A DNA stretch of 57,773 nucleotides from JBCBTD01 sp039818825 (GTDB lineage: Bacteria; Pseudomonadota; Alphaproteobacteria; Geminicoccales; Geminicoccaceae): positions 1-57,773 of the forward strand of contig JBCBTD010000022.1 in the NCBI GenBank assembly GCA_039818825.1, in the 5' to 3' direction. Of the stretch, positions 1 through 7,039 are shown in pieces. Position 1 is the stretch's first letter. The number at the start of each line of letters is the position of its first letter. The translations under genes were made by a program, and so were the position numbers. Below the pieces are notes generated by a model. It did no database searches and was not told the origin of the DNA. It saw only the letters and a list, made by a program, of their open reading frames with translations.

Positions 1-614
1 CGCGCTCGAAGCTCGGCGCGGACCGGGACGATCAGCTCGGCCGCGATGGCGCTCGCTTGGAAACCGCCATCCGCCGCCACGTTCAAGCCGGCGAGGACGG
101 ACTCCAAGCCCTGGTCCGAGCATTGCCGCGGGCCGAAGACATCGTTGCCCGGCTCGGGCAGCGCTTGGACGAACTCGGCGAACGGCTGCCGCGCTTGGCG
201 ATACGACGCCTGCAAGACGGCCGGCTGCGGGTGGCCGGATTGGCCGCTCGCCTCCGCACCCCGGCGGAGCTGTTGCGGGCCGGCAAACAGGCACTCGACG
301 AAACCGCACGACGCTTGGTCGAGCGCCACACCGTCGGCCTCGAGCGGCGGGCGCAGCGCCTGGCCCTGGCCGGCGGCCGACTCCACACGCTGGGCTACCA
401 GCGCACTCTGGCCCGTGGCTATGCGCTGGTCAGGAGTACCGACGACGGCGTGGTCGCCACAGCGGAAGCGGCACGGGGCCATGCGCAGCTCTCCGTCGAG
501 TTCCAGGACGGCCGCTTGGACGTCACGACCGGCACGGCGTCACGCCAACGCACGAGGAAGGCGCCGAAACGAACGGCGCCGAAGCCCGCGACCCGCCAGG
601 AAACGTTGCTGTAG
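1..614 (+). CDS. xseA: Exodeoxyribonuclease VII large subunit, C-terminal part
   Basis: The reading frame is open from base 3 with no start, so this is the 3' end of a gene truncated by the window edge (about 203 codons). Exonuclease VII degrades single-stranded DNA; the large subunit pairs with several copies of XseB. The visible part is the charged, Leu/Arg/Ala-rich helical region typical of the XseA C-terminal half, followed by the conserved RGYALVR motif (about residues 137-143 of the visible part) and a basic Lys/Arg/Thr tail. It ends 11 nt before mazG, whose Shine-Dalgarno sequence overlaps the xseA stop. Family assignment rests on the RGYALVR block and helical composition. Confidence 0.88.
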   Translation, partial: RSKLGADRDDQLGRDGARLETAIRRHVQAGEDGLQALVRALPRAEDIVARLGQRLDELGERLPRLAIRRLQDGRLRVAGLAARLRTPAELLRAGKQALDETARRLVERHTVGLERRAQRLALAGGRLHTLGYQRTLARGYALVRSTDDGVVATAEAARGHAQLSVEFQDGRLDVTTGTASRQRTRKAPKRTAPKPATRQETLL

Positions 615-625
615 GAGGCCTTGCT

Positions 626-1444
626 TTGGCCGTGCCCCCACCCGACGACAAGGCCGCGGCGATCGACCGCCTGCTCCAGGTGATGGCGGCACTGCGCGAC
701 CCTGACCGCGGCTGCCCCTGGGACGTCGAACAGACCTTCGAGACCATAGCCCCCTACACCATCGAGGAGGCGTACGAGGTCGCGGACGCCATCCATCGCG
801 GCGACGCGGAGGATCTCTGCAGCGAGCTCGGCGATCTGCTGCTGCAGGTCGTCTACCACGCGCAGATGGCCAGCGAACGCCAGTGGTTCGCCTTCGACGA
901 CATCGCCGACCGGATCACCGACAAGATGATCGAGCGGCACCCGCACGTGTTCGACGACCAGCGCGTCGACGGCGCCGACGCCCAGAGCCTCGCCTGGGAG
1001 GCCCGCAAGCGCACCGAACGCGAGGCGAAGGCCCGCGCTGCCGGCACGGCCGACCGCGTGCTCGCCGACGTGCCCTTGGCGCTGCCGGCTCTGCAGCGAG
1101 CGCAGAAGCTCCAGTCACGTGCCGCGCGGGTCGGCTTCGACTGGCCCGACGCCGGCGGCGCCATCGCCAAGGTCCGCGAAGAGCTGCACGAGATCGAGGC
1201 GGCCGGCCAGGACCGCGAACAGCTAGCCGCCGAGGTGGGCGATCTCCTGTTCGCCTGCGTCAACCTCGCGCGGCACCTCGACGTCGGTGCCGAGGAGGCG
1301 TTGCAGGCGGCGTCGCGAAAGTTCGAGCGGCGCTTCGGCTTCATCGAGGACCGGCTTCACGAACAAGGATTGCGCGCCGACGACGTCGATCTGGAGCGCA
1401 TGGAGGCGTTGTGGACGGCGGCAAAGGACGACGAGCGGGGCTGA
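626..1444 (+). CDS. mazG: Nucleoside triphosphate pyrophosphohydrolase MazG
   Basis: 272 aa, the usual size for two-domain MazG, which hydrolyses (d)NTPs to NMPs and pyrophosphate as a housecleaning or (p)ppGpp-lowering enzyme in the cytoplasm. The N-terminal domain shows CPWD, then the EExYE metal motif in TIEEAYEV and the ExxD-type helix in SELGDLLLQVV. The second copy carries EELHEIE and EVGDLLFACVNLARHL. The start is TTG at 626; a strong AGGAGG at 613-618, covering the xseA stop, supports this unusual codon. No ATG lies near. Probably cotranscribed with xseA. The next gene converges on it with a 25 nt gap. Confidence 0.95.
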   Translation: MAVPPPDDKAAAIDRLLQVMAALRDPDRGCPWDVEQTFETIAPYTIEEAYEVADAIHRGDAEDLCSELGDLLLQVVYHAQMASERQWFAFDDIADRITDKMIERHPHVFDDQRVDGADAQSLAWEARKRTEREAKARAAGTADRVLADVPLALPALQRAQKLQSRAARVGFDWPDAGGAIAKVREELHEIEAAGQDREQLAAEVGDLLFACVNLARHLDVGAEEALQAASRKFERRFGFIEDRLHEQGLRADDVDLERMEALWTAAKDDERG

Positions 1445-1469
1445 ACGCCCACACCATCGGCGGTTGGCG

Positions 1470-2342
1470 TCAGATCGTCACCAGCAGCTCGTAGTCGATC
1501 AGCGCCCACTTGGTCTGCTGGCCGCGGCCGAGCATGCCTCGGCCGTTCGGCATCTGGCGGATGATCACGTGGCGCGGTTTGTGGTCGCAAACCATCCAAC
1601 CGAGCTGCCGCATCGCCACGCGCGCTTCCTGACCGAGCGACTTCATCCGTTCGTTGGAGATGGTGCCGGCTTGGGCCGCCGCTTCGGCATCGATGCCGTC
1701 GATCCAGCGGTAGAGCAGAATGTAGATGCGTTCCCAGTCGTACTTGACGCGCCGGCGTTCCTCCACGCCAGCTTGCGAAGCTTCCAATGCCCGGTTCATC
1801 TGGTAGCAGACGTGCGATTTGCGCCCGAGCTGCCATTCCGAGTATCGCGTCGGCGGCGAGTAAATCGCGAGCGGATGCTTGGTCGGGATGGCCGACCGCG
1901 CTGCCGCTCGCAACTGCGTCAAGTTACCGAACTCGGCGAAGGGCGACAGGAACTCCGCGCGATCGATGCGTTCCCGCTCCTCGGCATCGAGATGATCGCC
2001 GCCGTCGATCACCGTGACGCTGATGTCCTGGGCAGCGCGGCTGAACTTCGCAACGAGCGCGAAGTTCGGCTGCGCCTTGTGGGCGACGGGCACGCGGTAG
2101 ACGGCACCCGTAGCGCCCGCCAGTGCCCGCCCGGCCTTACGGAAACGATCGTCGACGAACCACGCGCCGGGCAGGATCGAGTCGATACAAGCCCAGCCAT
2201 GCTTGGTGACGAACAGCTCGCCACCTTGTTTGCCGATCATTCGAACGTAGTCGACGCCGAAGAGATTGAAACGTTGCTCTCCCGGCACCTTGTCGAAGGA
2301 CGGCTGATAAGCACGCCGGAACTTGTAGTCGAACTGTTCCAA
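1470..2342 (-). CDS. Unrecognised protein-kinase-like protein, partner of the PEPCK-like gene
   Basis: 290 aa. I do not recognise a named family. What can be seen resembles a minimal eukaryotic-like protein kinase fold. There is a glycine loop G76-A-T-G79-A-V-Y-R, a VAK motif with K99 about 20 residues later (the beta-3 lysine position), a hinge-like stretch near 207-216 (YILLYRWIDG), a catalytic-loop-like V-C-D253-H-K255-P-R-H258, and a short I-D283-Y-E in the place of DFG. The protein ends seven residues after that, so there is no activation segment or C-lobe beyond it; this would be an unusual, C-terminally short kinase. The start is TTG at 2342, supported by GGAGGAG about 9 nt upstream inside the end of the preceding gene; the gap is only 6 nt, so translation is probably coupled. 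Kinase activity is inference. Confidence 0.7.
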   Translation of the reverse strand: MEQFDYKFRRAYQPSFDKVPGEQRFNLFGVDYVRMIGKQGGELFVTKHGWACIDSILPGAWFVDDRFRKAGRALAGATGAVYRVPVAHKAQPNFALVAKFSRAAQDISVTVIDGGDHLDAEERERIDRAEFLSPFAEFGNLTQLRAAARSAIPTKHPLAIYSPPTRYSEWQLGRKSHVCYQMNRALEASQAGVEERRRVKYDWERIYILLYRWIDGIDAEAAAQAGTISNERMKSLGQEARVAMRQLGWMVCDHKPRHVIIRQMPNGRGMLGRGQQTKWALIDYELLVTI

Positions 2343-2348
2343 GGAGTT

Positions 2349-4250
2349 CTACTCCTCCAGATCGAACAGCGGCAGATCCAGCAGGTCGGCATAGTCGGCA
2401 GCGGTTCCACCCTGCAGGCAGCAATCGATGATTTTGCGGCCGCTCGGCAGCAGGTCCGGGACCAAGAACTGCTCCAGTTCCTGGCGGAAGAACTGAGCGA
2501 GGATGTCGGCGCCGGCGTCGTAGGCTTCCGGTCCCACTTCGGGCTGCCGGTCGACCTCGAAAAACTGGCTGCCGATGGTCCGGCCCTCGATGACGATGAA
2601 GCCGGGCGTGTAGCCGAGGAGGGAGCAGCGGGCCGGGCTCATCTGCGCGGCCTGGAAGTGTGCGCCGCCCCGACGTGCCAAATACTCCCGCGTGATCCAC
2701 TGCGGCATGAACCCGACCTCCCAGATGCCGATGTTCTGGTTGGGCACGAGAACGTAGCGGACCTCTGGCGTCTCGATGATCTGGTTCAGCAAGAGATTGG
2801 CCTGATCGACCCGCCGTCCCGTGGCGAACGGCCAGTAGGAGCCGACGCCCTCCGAGGTCATGCCCTCGGTCTGGACGATGCTCGGGTTGGCGTGACCACG
2901 CGGGGCCACCAGTCGCCACAGCCAGGCGAGCGAAGCGGGGAGCACGTGGAAGAGCCCGATGATGCCGTAGGTCGGTAGGTCTTTCGAGCAAGGGGGCGTG
3001 CGCACACCCATGCTGCGGATGTCGACGTCGACGGAGCCATCGACCACCCTCGACATGATTTTCCGCGGGATGATGACCCGCGGGTTGGGACAAGGCTGGC
3101 CCGGGGCGTCCTCGGTATGTTCCCAAATCAGGCAAGTCGCGCCTGGTTGACCCTGTACGTTGAGGAACAAGAGCGGCTCCGGCGGACTGATGCAGAGCTT
3201 CTCCAAATGCGGGTCGGTGCCGTACTCGCTGAGGTGGTTGCAGCGAACGAACCACGCGTCCTCGGCGTCCATCAACGTCAGCTTGCCACGCCCCTTGTCG
3301 AGTGACGGGTGGCAGAGCGCCATGTCGTCGGTGACCGGGAGGAGATCACAGGCCCGGGACAACGCCAGGTACTGCTCCTCCTCGGTTTCGAGATTGTGGC
3401 CGATCAGCAGCGAGCCATCGGGCCGGCGAAGCACGTGCTCCAACATCTCGCTCTTGCCACCGCCGCTGGCACCCTCGTGGGAGATGACGAGCTTTTGATC
3501 GTATGGGGTCACCACCCGGACCGTCGAGCAGTGCATCGTCAGCCAGTGTTCCCTCTCGCCGATGTTCAAGAGCACGCCGTAAATGCCCTTCTTGGCGCTC
3601 GGCCCCGGGTAGAGGTTGTAGCTGAAGAGCTCGTGACCCTCGTCCGTCCGGCTGTGGACCACGACCTGCTTGCCGTCGAAATCGGTATGGCGGAACGGCG
3701 GCGCGACGTAGATGACCGCCTTCGGTGCGAAGTCGGCCGGCACCTCGTCCGGCCCGATCAAGCCCTGGAGCAACGCCAAGCCGAGCGCGAAGAACCCGGC
3801 GTTGTCCGGGGCGATGACGATGGCCGGCGTACCCTTGCCCGGCATGCCGGCGTAGAACGGAAACGCTGCGAGAGGTTGGGTCTTCAGCCATTCGAAGGTG
3901 CGCTCTCGCAGCGGTTCGAAGGACGTGCCGAAGCGCTCCTCGAAGGTTGGCTTGTCGGTCGGGCGCTCGTCGCCGATCACCATGCAATCGGGGTCACGCC
4001 GGCGCATGTAGGGCTCGGTGTAGTTGGCGCAGATGCCGTTACGTGCGCGGCAGACGACCGCCTCCACGACCCGGCCTCGGCCGGGAACATCGTACGCCAC
4101 TTCGTGCCAGCCGTTGACGGCGTCACGCGTAGCCAACTCGGTCAAGTCGGCGGCCGACCGCGCGACCGTCACGGACGGGGCGGCGGCGAAGATCGCTTCG
4201 ACCTCCGGTGGCAGCGCGAACGAGCAGTAGGGATTGGTCGATACGGTCAT
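2349..4250 (-). CDS. PEPCK-like P-loop protein, probably DUF4914 family
   Basis: 633 aa from ATG 4250. An in-frame start exists 45 nt upstream, but 4250 begins just ahead of the conserved-looking MTVSTNPYCSF region. The protein carries the signature order of phosphoenolpyruvate carboxykinases: M-H240-C-S (metal-binding His in PEPCK MHCSAN), a kinase-1 loop G260-A-S-G-G-G-K266-S, and V-T-D308-D309-M-A, comparable to VGDDIAW of GTP-PEPCK. The spacing between the last two is longer than in true PEPCK, which points to an insertion. Length and the NYTEPYMRRRDPD block fit my recollection of the DUF4914 family; that name is not verified here. It is unlikely to be the metabolic PEPCK because the substrate-region motifs are not evident. 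It could be a PEPCK-fold small-molecule or protein kinase. Upstream gene of a two-gene unit. Confidence 0.75.
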   Translation of the reverse strand: MTVSTNPYCSFALPPEVEAIFAAAPSVTVARSAADLTELATRDAVNGWHEVAYDVPGRGRVVEAVVCRARNGICANYTEPYMRRRDPDCMVIGDERPTDKPTFEERFGTSFEPLRERTFEWLKTQPLAAFPFYAGMPGKGTPAIVIAPDNAGFFALGLALLQGLIGPDEVPADFAPKAVIYVAPPFRHTDFDGKQVVVHSRTDEGHELFSYNLYPGPSAKKGIYGVLLNIGEREHWLTMHCSTVRVVTPYDQKLVISHEGASGGGKSEMLEHVLRRPDGSLLIGHNLETEEEQYLALSRACDLLPVTDDMALCHPSLDKGRGKLTLMDAEDAWFVRCNHLSEYGTDPHLEKLCISPPEPLLFLNVQGQPGATCLIWEHTEDAPGQPCPNPRVIIPRKIMSRVVDGSVDVDIRSMGVRTPPCSKDLPTYGIIGLFHVLPASLAWLWRLVAPRGHANPSIVQTEGMTSEGVGSYWPFATGRRVDQANLLLNQIIETPEVRYVLVPNQNIGIWEVGFMPQWITREYLARRGGAHFQAAQMSPARCSLLGYTPGFIVIEGRTIGSQFFEVDRQPEVGPEAYDAGADILAQFFRQELEQFLVPDLLPSGRKIIDCCLQGGTAADYADLLDLPLFDLEE

Positions 4251-4496
4251 GGCTGTGCCACAGCTCCCACGTTTGTGGATATGACGACGTCCCAAGGCGT
4301 GCGACTGGGGCTGGAGTCGCTCGACGGATGACGGACCTCGGCAGCCGCATGCTGACGCTCACCCCTCCGATCTGGAGGCTGGCGCCGTTCGATTCCGTCG
4401 ATTGGTGGCCAAGCGTCGATCTTGCGGCCTTCGTCCATGGACATCGCACTTCGCGGCGGGCGCACTCGAAGGTTCCGGCCACGCCGCCGCTGTCGG

Positions 4497-4517
4497 GCCC
4501 CGAGATCAACTTGGGGC
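4497..4517 (+). other. Stem-loop in leader of PEPCK-like operon
   Basis: GCCCCGAG (4497-4504) and CTTGGGGC (4510-4517) form an 8 bp stem around a 5 nt loop. Read as plus-strand RNA, one pair is a G-U wobble. Read as minus-strand RNA, the sense of the operon, that position becomes an A-C mismatch. It lies about 250 nt upstream of the ATG at 4250. Function unknown. Confidence 0.4.
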
Positions 4518-4529
4518 GTCAACACCGCC

Positions 4530-4551
4530 CGCGAGCACAGCAATGCTCGCG
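4530..4551. other. Perfect 8 bp inverted repeat near predicted transcript 5' end
   Basis: CGCGAGCA (4530-4537) and TGCTCGCG (4544-4551) are perfect reverse complements with a 6 nt loop. They lie about 10 nt downstream of the expected start of a transcript from the minus-strand promoter at 4568-4596. This could be a 5' stabilising hairpin or an operator for a dimeric regulator. No U-tract follows on either strand, so a terminator is unlikely. Confidence 0.45.
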
Positions 4552-4567
4552 TCGTTGACGTTTCCGG

Positions 4568-4596
4568 ATGTTATGGATTCTCAATAAAACAGACAA
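4568..4596 (-). promoter_or_regulatory. Candidate sigma-70 promoter for PEPCK-like operon
   Basis: On the minus strand, a -35-like TTGTCT (complement of 4591-4596) is followed by exactly 17 nt and a -10-like TAACAT (complement of 4568-4573). Each matches consensus at 4 of 6 positions. It sits in the most AT-rich part of the intergenic region and would give a leader of about 310 nt before the ATG at 4250. Prediction from sequence only. Confidence 0.4.
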
Positions 4597-4883
4597 CTTG
4601 GCGCTAGGTGTTGATGCCACGAATGTGGATTCATGCTACAGTTAATGTTACGTCTGAATGAACGTCGACCTTGTTAATTCGGCATTCATTTCCAGATCGC
4701 CTGTCCTTCTGCAGACGGTTCACTGTTCGAAGAGTTCGCAATGATCGCTGCTGCGAAATCAGCGACGCACAGGAAGTCGCGACATCGTCCGGTGGACTAC
4801 GGACGGCAGGTGGACGCAGCGGCGTAGCGAGCGCACGTTCCTTCGACTGGGTTGCGACTCACCATCGAGTTCGAGGCAGATCG

Positions 4884-5351
4884 ATGAGCGACGACGTTGT
4901 CATGCGCCGGGCCCGAGCGGAGGACGTTGGCGCCATCGTCGACATGCTCGCCGACGATCGCTTGGGGCGGCTGCGAGAAGACCCCTCCTCGGCGGGACGT
5001 GACCGCTACCTCGACGCGTTCGCAGCCGTCGACCGTCAGGACAGCCTGCTGCTGGCCGTGGCGGTGGACGACGACCGCATCGTCGGCTGCCTGCAACTCG
5101 CGTTCTTGCCCGGCCTATCGCATCAGGGCCTCGTGCGCGGCCAGATCGAGAGCGTCCGGATCGCCGCCGGCCACCGCGGCCGCCGGCTGGGCGAGACGAT
5201 GATCGAGTGGGCCATCGAGCAGTGCCGTGAGCGTGGCTGCGGGTTGGTGCAGTTGACCAGCGACACCAGCCGCACCGACGCGGCGCGATTCTACGAACGG
5301 CTGGGCTTCCGTCCGACCCACGTCGGCTTCAAGCTGAGCTTGCGACCGTAA
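4884..5351 (+). CDS. GNAT family N-acetyltransferase
   Basis: 155 aa from ATG 4884. The frame is open further upstream, but that part reads like low-complexity noise from the AT-rich intergenic region. GAGG about 8 nt ahead supports this start. The fold markers are the beta-4/acetyl-CoA region ESVRIAAGHRGRRLG (R/Q-x-x-G-x-G/A type pyrophosphate loop) and the C-terminal ARFYERLGF typical of GNAT acetyltransferases. It transfers an acetyl group from acetyl-CoA to an unknown amine; DTSRTDAARFYERLGF resembles small-molecule or antibiotic-type acetyltransferases. The 3' end overlaps the convergent hflX by 23 nt. Confidence 0.88.
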   Translation: MSDDVVMRRARAEDVGAIVDMLADDRLGRLREDPSSAGRDRYLDAFAAVDRQDSLLLAVAVDDDRIVGCLQLAFLPGLSHQGLVRGQIESVRIAAGHRGRRLGETMIEWAIEQCRERGCGLVQLTSDTSRTDAARFYERLGFRPTHVGFKLSLRP

Positions 5352-6741
5352 CCGGCGCGACCGGACGGGCTTCGGGGAAATCCAGATCCAGGTGTCGCTC
5401 GTGCGCCAACCGCCGCAACCGCTCGACGTTCTCGGGCGTGACGTCGAGATCGAATTCGATCAGCTGCTCGTCCTCGCGCCGGTCGACCACTGCAGCCAAC
5501 CGATAGACCGTCGCAACGGCCGCGCCGTCGGTGACCGGCACCTTGAGCACGGCCTGCAGCCGGCTCTCGCCCAAACGCTTGGCGATCGCATCCAGCAGGG
5601 CCACTTCCCCCTCACCCGTCAACGCCGACCCGATGATGACGGCGCGGTCGCCGATTCCCTGACTCAAACGTGCACGATCCGCGCCGTCGACTTCGTCGAC
5701 CTTGTTCCATAGTTCGACGACACGACGTGCCTGCTCGGTCTCGTCGAGGCCGAGTGCCACCAACACCTCTTCGACGTCGTTCTTCTGGGCGTCACTCGCC
5801 GGACTAGCGACGTCGCGGACGTGGACGATGACCTCGGCAGCCAGGACCTCTTCCAGCGTGGCCCGAAAGGCCGCGACGAGCTGTGTCGGCAGGTCGGAGA
5901 TGAAACCGACCGTGTCGCTCAGCGCGATCCGTTCACCAGTAGGCAGTCGGACCGCGCGAATCGTCGGATCGAGGGTGGCAAAGAGCTGATCGGCGGCCAA
6001 CACTCGCGCGTTGGTCAGCCGGTTGAACCAAGTTGACTTGCCGGCATTGGTGTAGCCGACCAACGCCACCATCGGCAGCGGCACCCGGCCGCGCGCCTGA
6101 CGCTGTAGACCACGGGTTCGGCGTACGTCGGCCAAATGCCGTTTGATCTGCACGATTCGGTCGTCGATCCGCCGACGGTCCAGTTCGATCTGCCGCTCAC
6201 CGGGGCCACCCATGAAGCCGGCGCCACCGCGTTGCCGTTCCAGATGAGTCCACGAACGCACGAGGCGCGAGCGCTGGTAGGAAAGCGCCGCCAATTCGAC
6301 CTGCAATCGCCCTTCCGCCGTTTGCGCGCGTTCGCCGAAAATCTCCAGGATCAACCCGGTCCGGTCGATCACTTTCGCCTCGACGGCCTTCTCCAGGTTG
6401 CGCTGCTGGATCGGAGTGAGCGCGGCATCGACGACCAGCACCTCGACCTCGCGCTCGGCAACGAGGTCGTGGAGCCATGCAAGACGGCCGCCGGCAATCA
6501 ACGTCGCCGGCCGCGGATCGCGAAGCGCGAAACGCTCGGCGGCGACGATTTCGAGATCGATTCCGCGGGTGAGTCGAACGACTTCTTCCAGGCGTTCGGC
6601 GCTGGACGCGTCGCTCAGGCGAAGATCGATTTCCGGCCGGACGACAACCGCCCGGCCGGTGGCGTACGCGGTGCCCGTGGCCCTACTCCTCCGCCGTCGC
6701 AGCGGCCGCTGCAGGCGCTGGCGCCACCGCCGGTGCCGCAT
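5329..6741 (-). CDS. hflX: GTPase HflX
   Basis: 470 aa from the ATG at 6741. HflX is a ribosome-binding GTPase that splits stalled or hibernating 70S ribosomes under stress. Visible: the N-terminal HflX domain with a GAGKGR-like region (TLIAGGRLAWL), the Gly-rich GGPGERQIELDRRR linker, G1 loop GYTNAGKST, G3 DTVGF, G4 NKVDE, and the C-terminal domain. The start is doubtful: the only ATG lies 59 nt inside hfq, and the 35 or so residues before the recognisable domain are Arg-rich. No ATG, GTG or TTG lies between the hfq stop and the conserved region. Cotranscribed with hfq, as in many proteobacteria. Confidence 0.93.
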   Translation of the reverse strand: MRHRRWRQRLQRPLRRRRSRATGTAYATGRAVVVRPEIDLRLSDASSAERLEEVVRLTRGIDLEIVAAERFALRDPRPATLIAGGRLAWLHDLVAEREVEVLVVDAALTPIQQRNLEKAVEAKVIDRTGLILEIFGERAQTAEGRLQVELAALSYQRSRLVRSWTHLERQRGGAGFMGGPGERQIELDRRRIDDRIVQIKRHLADVRRTRGLQRQARGRVPLPMVALVGYTNAGKSTWFNRLTNARVLAADQLFATLDPTIRAVRLPTGERIALSDTVGFISDLPTQLVAAFRATLEEVLAAEVIVHVRDVASPASDAQKNDVEEVLVALGLDETEQARRVVELWNKVDEVDGADRARLSQGIGDRAVIIGSALTGEGEVALLDAIAKRLGESRLQAVLKVPVTDGAAVATVYRLAAVVDRREDEQLIEFDLDVTPENVERLRRLAHERHLDLDFPEARPVAPVTVASSA

Positions 6742-6976
6742 CCTGACTCGGATCGTAGAGCCGAATCGGTGCCGCCGGCATCACGGTCGACACCGCATGT
6801 TTGTACACCAGCTGCACGTGACCATCGCGGCGCAGCAACAGGCAGAAATTGTCGAACGAGCTGATCACGCCCTGCAATTTGACGCCGTTGATGAGGAAGA
6901 TCGTTACCGCGATCTTCTGCTTGCGTACGTGGTTCAGGAACACATCCTGGAGGTTGGGAGATTTTTCAGCCGCCAT
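6683..6976 (-). CDS. hfq: RNA chaperone Hfq
   Basis: 97 aa. Hfq forms a hexameric ring that pairs small RNAs with mRNAs. The Sm1 motif (QDVFLNHVRKQK, FLINGVKLQGVI, SSFDNFCLLLRR) and the Sm2 motif (QLVYKHAVSTVMP) are both intact. The tail after about residue 72 is Ala/Pro-rich and ends in Glu-Glu; its DNA overlaps the predicted hflX start in another frame. Sits between the aminotransferase gene (63 nt upstream) and hflX. Confidence 0.97.
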   Translation of the reverse strand: MAAEKSPNLQDVFLNHVRKQKIAVTIFLINGVKLQGVISSFDNFCLLLRRDGHVQLVYKHAVSTVMPAAPIRLYDPSQDAAPAVAPAPAAAAATAEE

Positions 6977-7039
6977 CGTTGGGCCTTTCCATTGCGGTCT
7001 TGTTGGTTGGCGAGAGCCAGCGGGTCCGAAAGGAATACG

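Larger units (their letters stand above)
4251..4883. other. Long AT-rich intergenic region between divergent genes
   Basis: The only stretch over 300 bases without a gene. It separates the divergent PEPCK-like operon (-) and the GNAT gene (+). By hand count, 4561-4680 is about 41% GC, against a visibly much higher level in the flanking genes. It holds one good minus-strand promoter candidate (4568-4596) and two stem-loops (4497-4517 and 4530-4551) that would lie in the operon leader. Short open frames here have no recognisable product and look like chance. No convincing plus-strand promoter for the GNAT gene was found. Confidence 0.7.

Noticed and set aside
1430..1470. Possible terminator between mazG and the kinase-like gene
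   Set aside because: Only a 3-4 bp stem and no T-run in either direction.
1287..2978. 563 aa plus-strand frame over the kinase-like and PEPCK-like genes
   Set aside because: Antisense shadow: no domain, and the minus-strand frames carry recognisable motifs.
4718..4737. Clustered GTTC repeats resembling a LexA box
   Set aside because: Spacings are 3, 5 and 12 nt, not the required 7, so this is not a match to GTTC-N7-GTTC.
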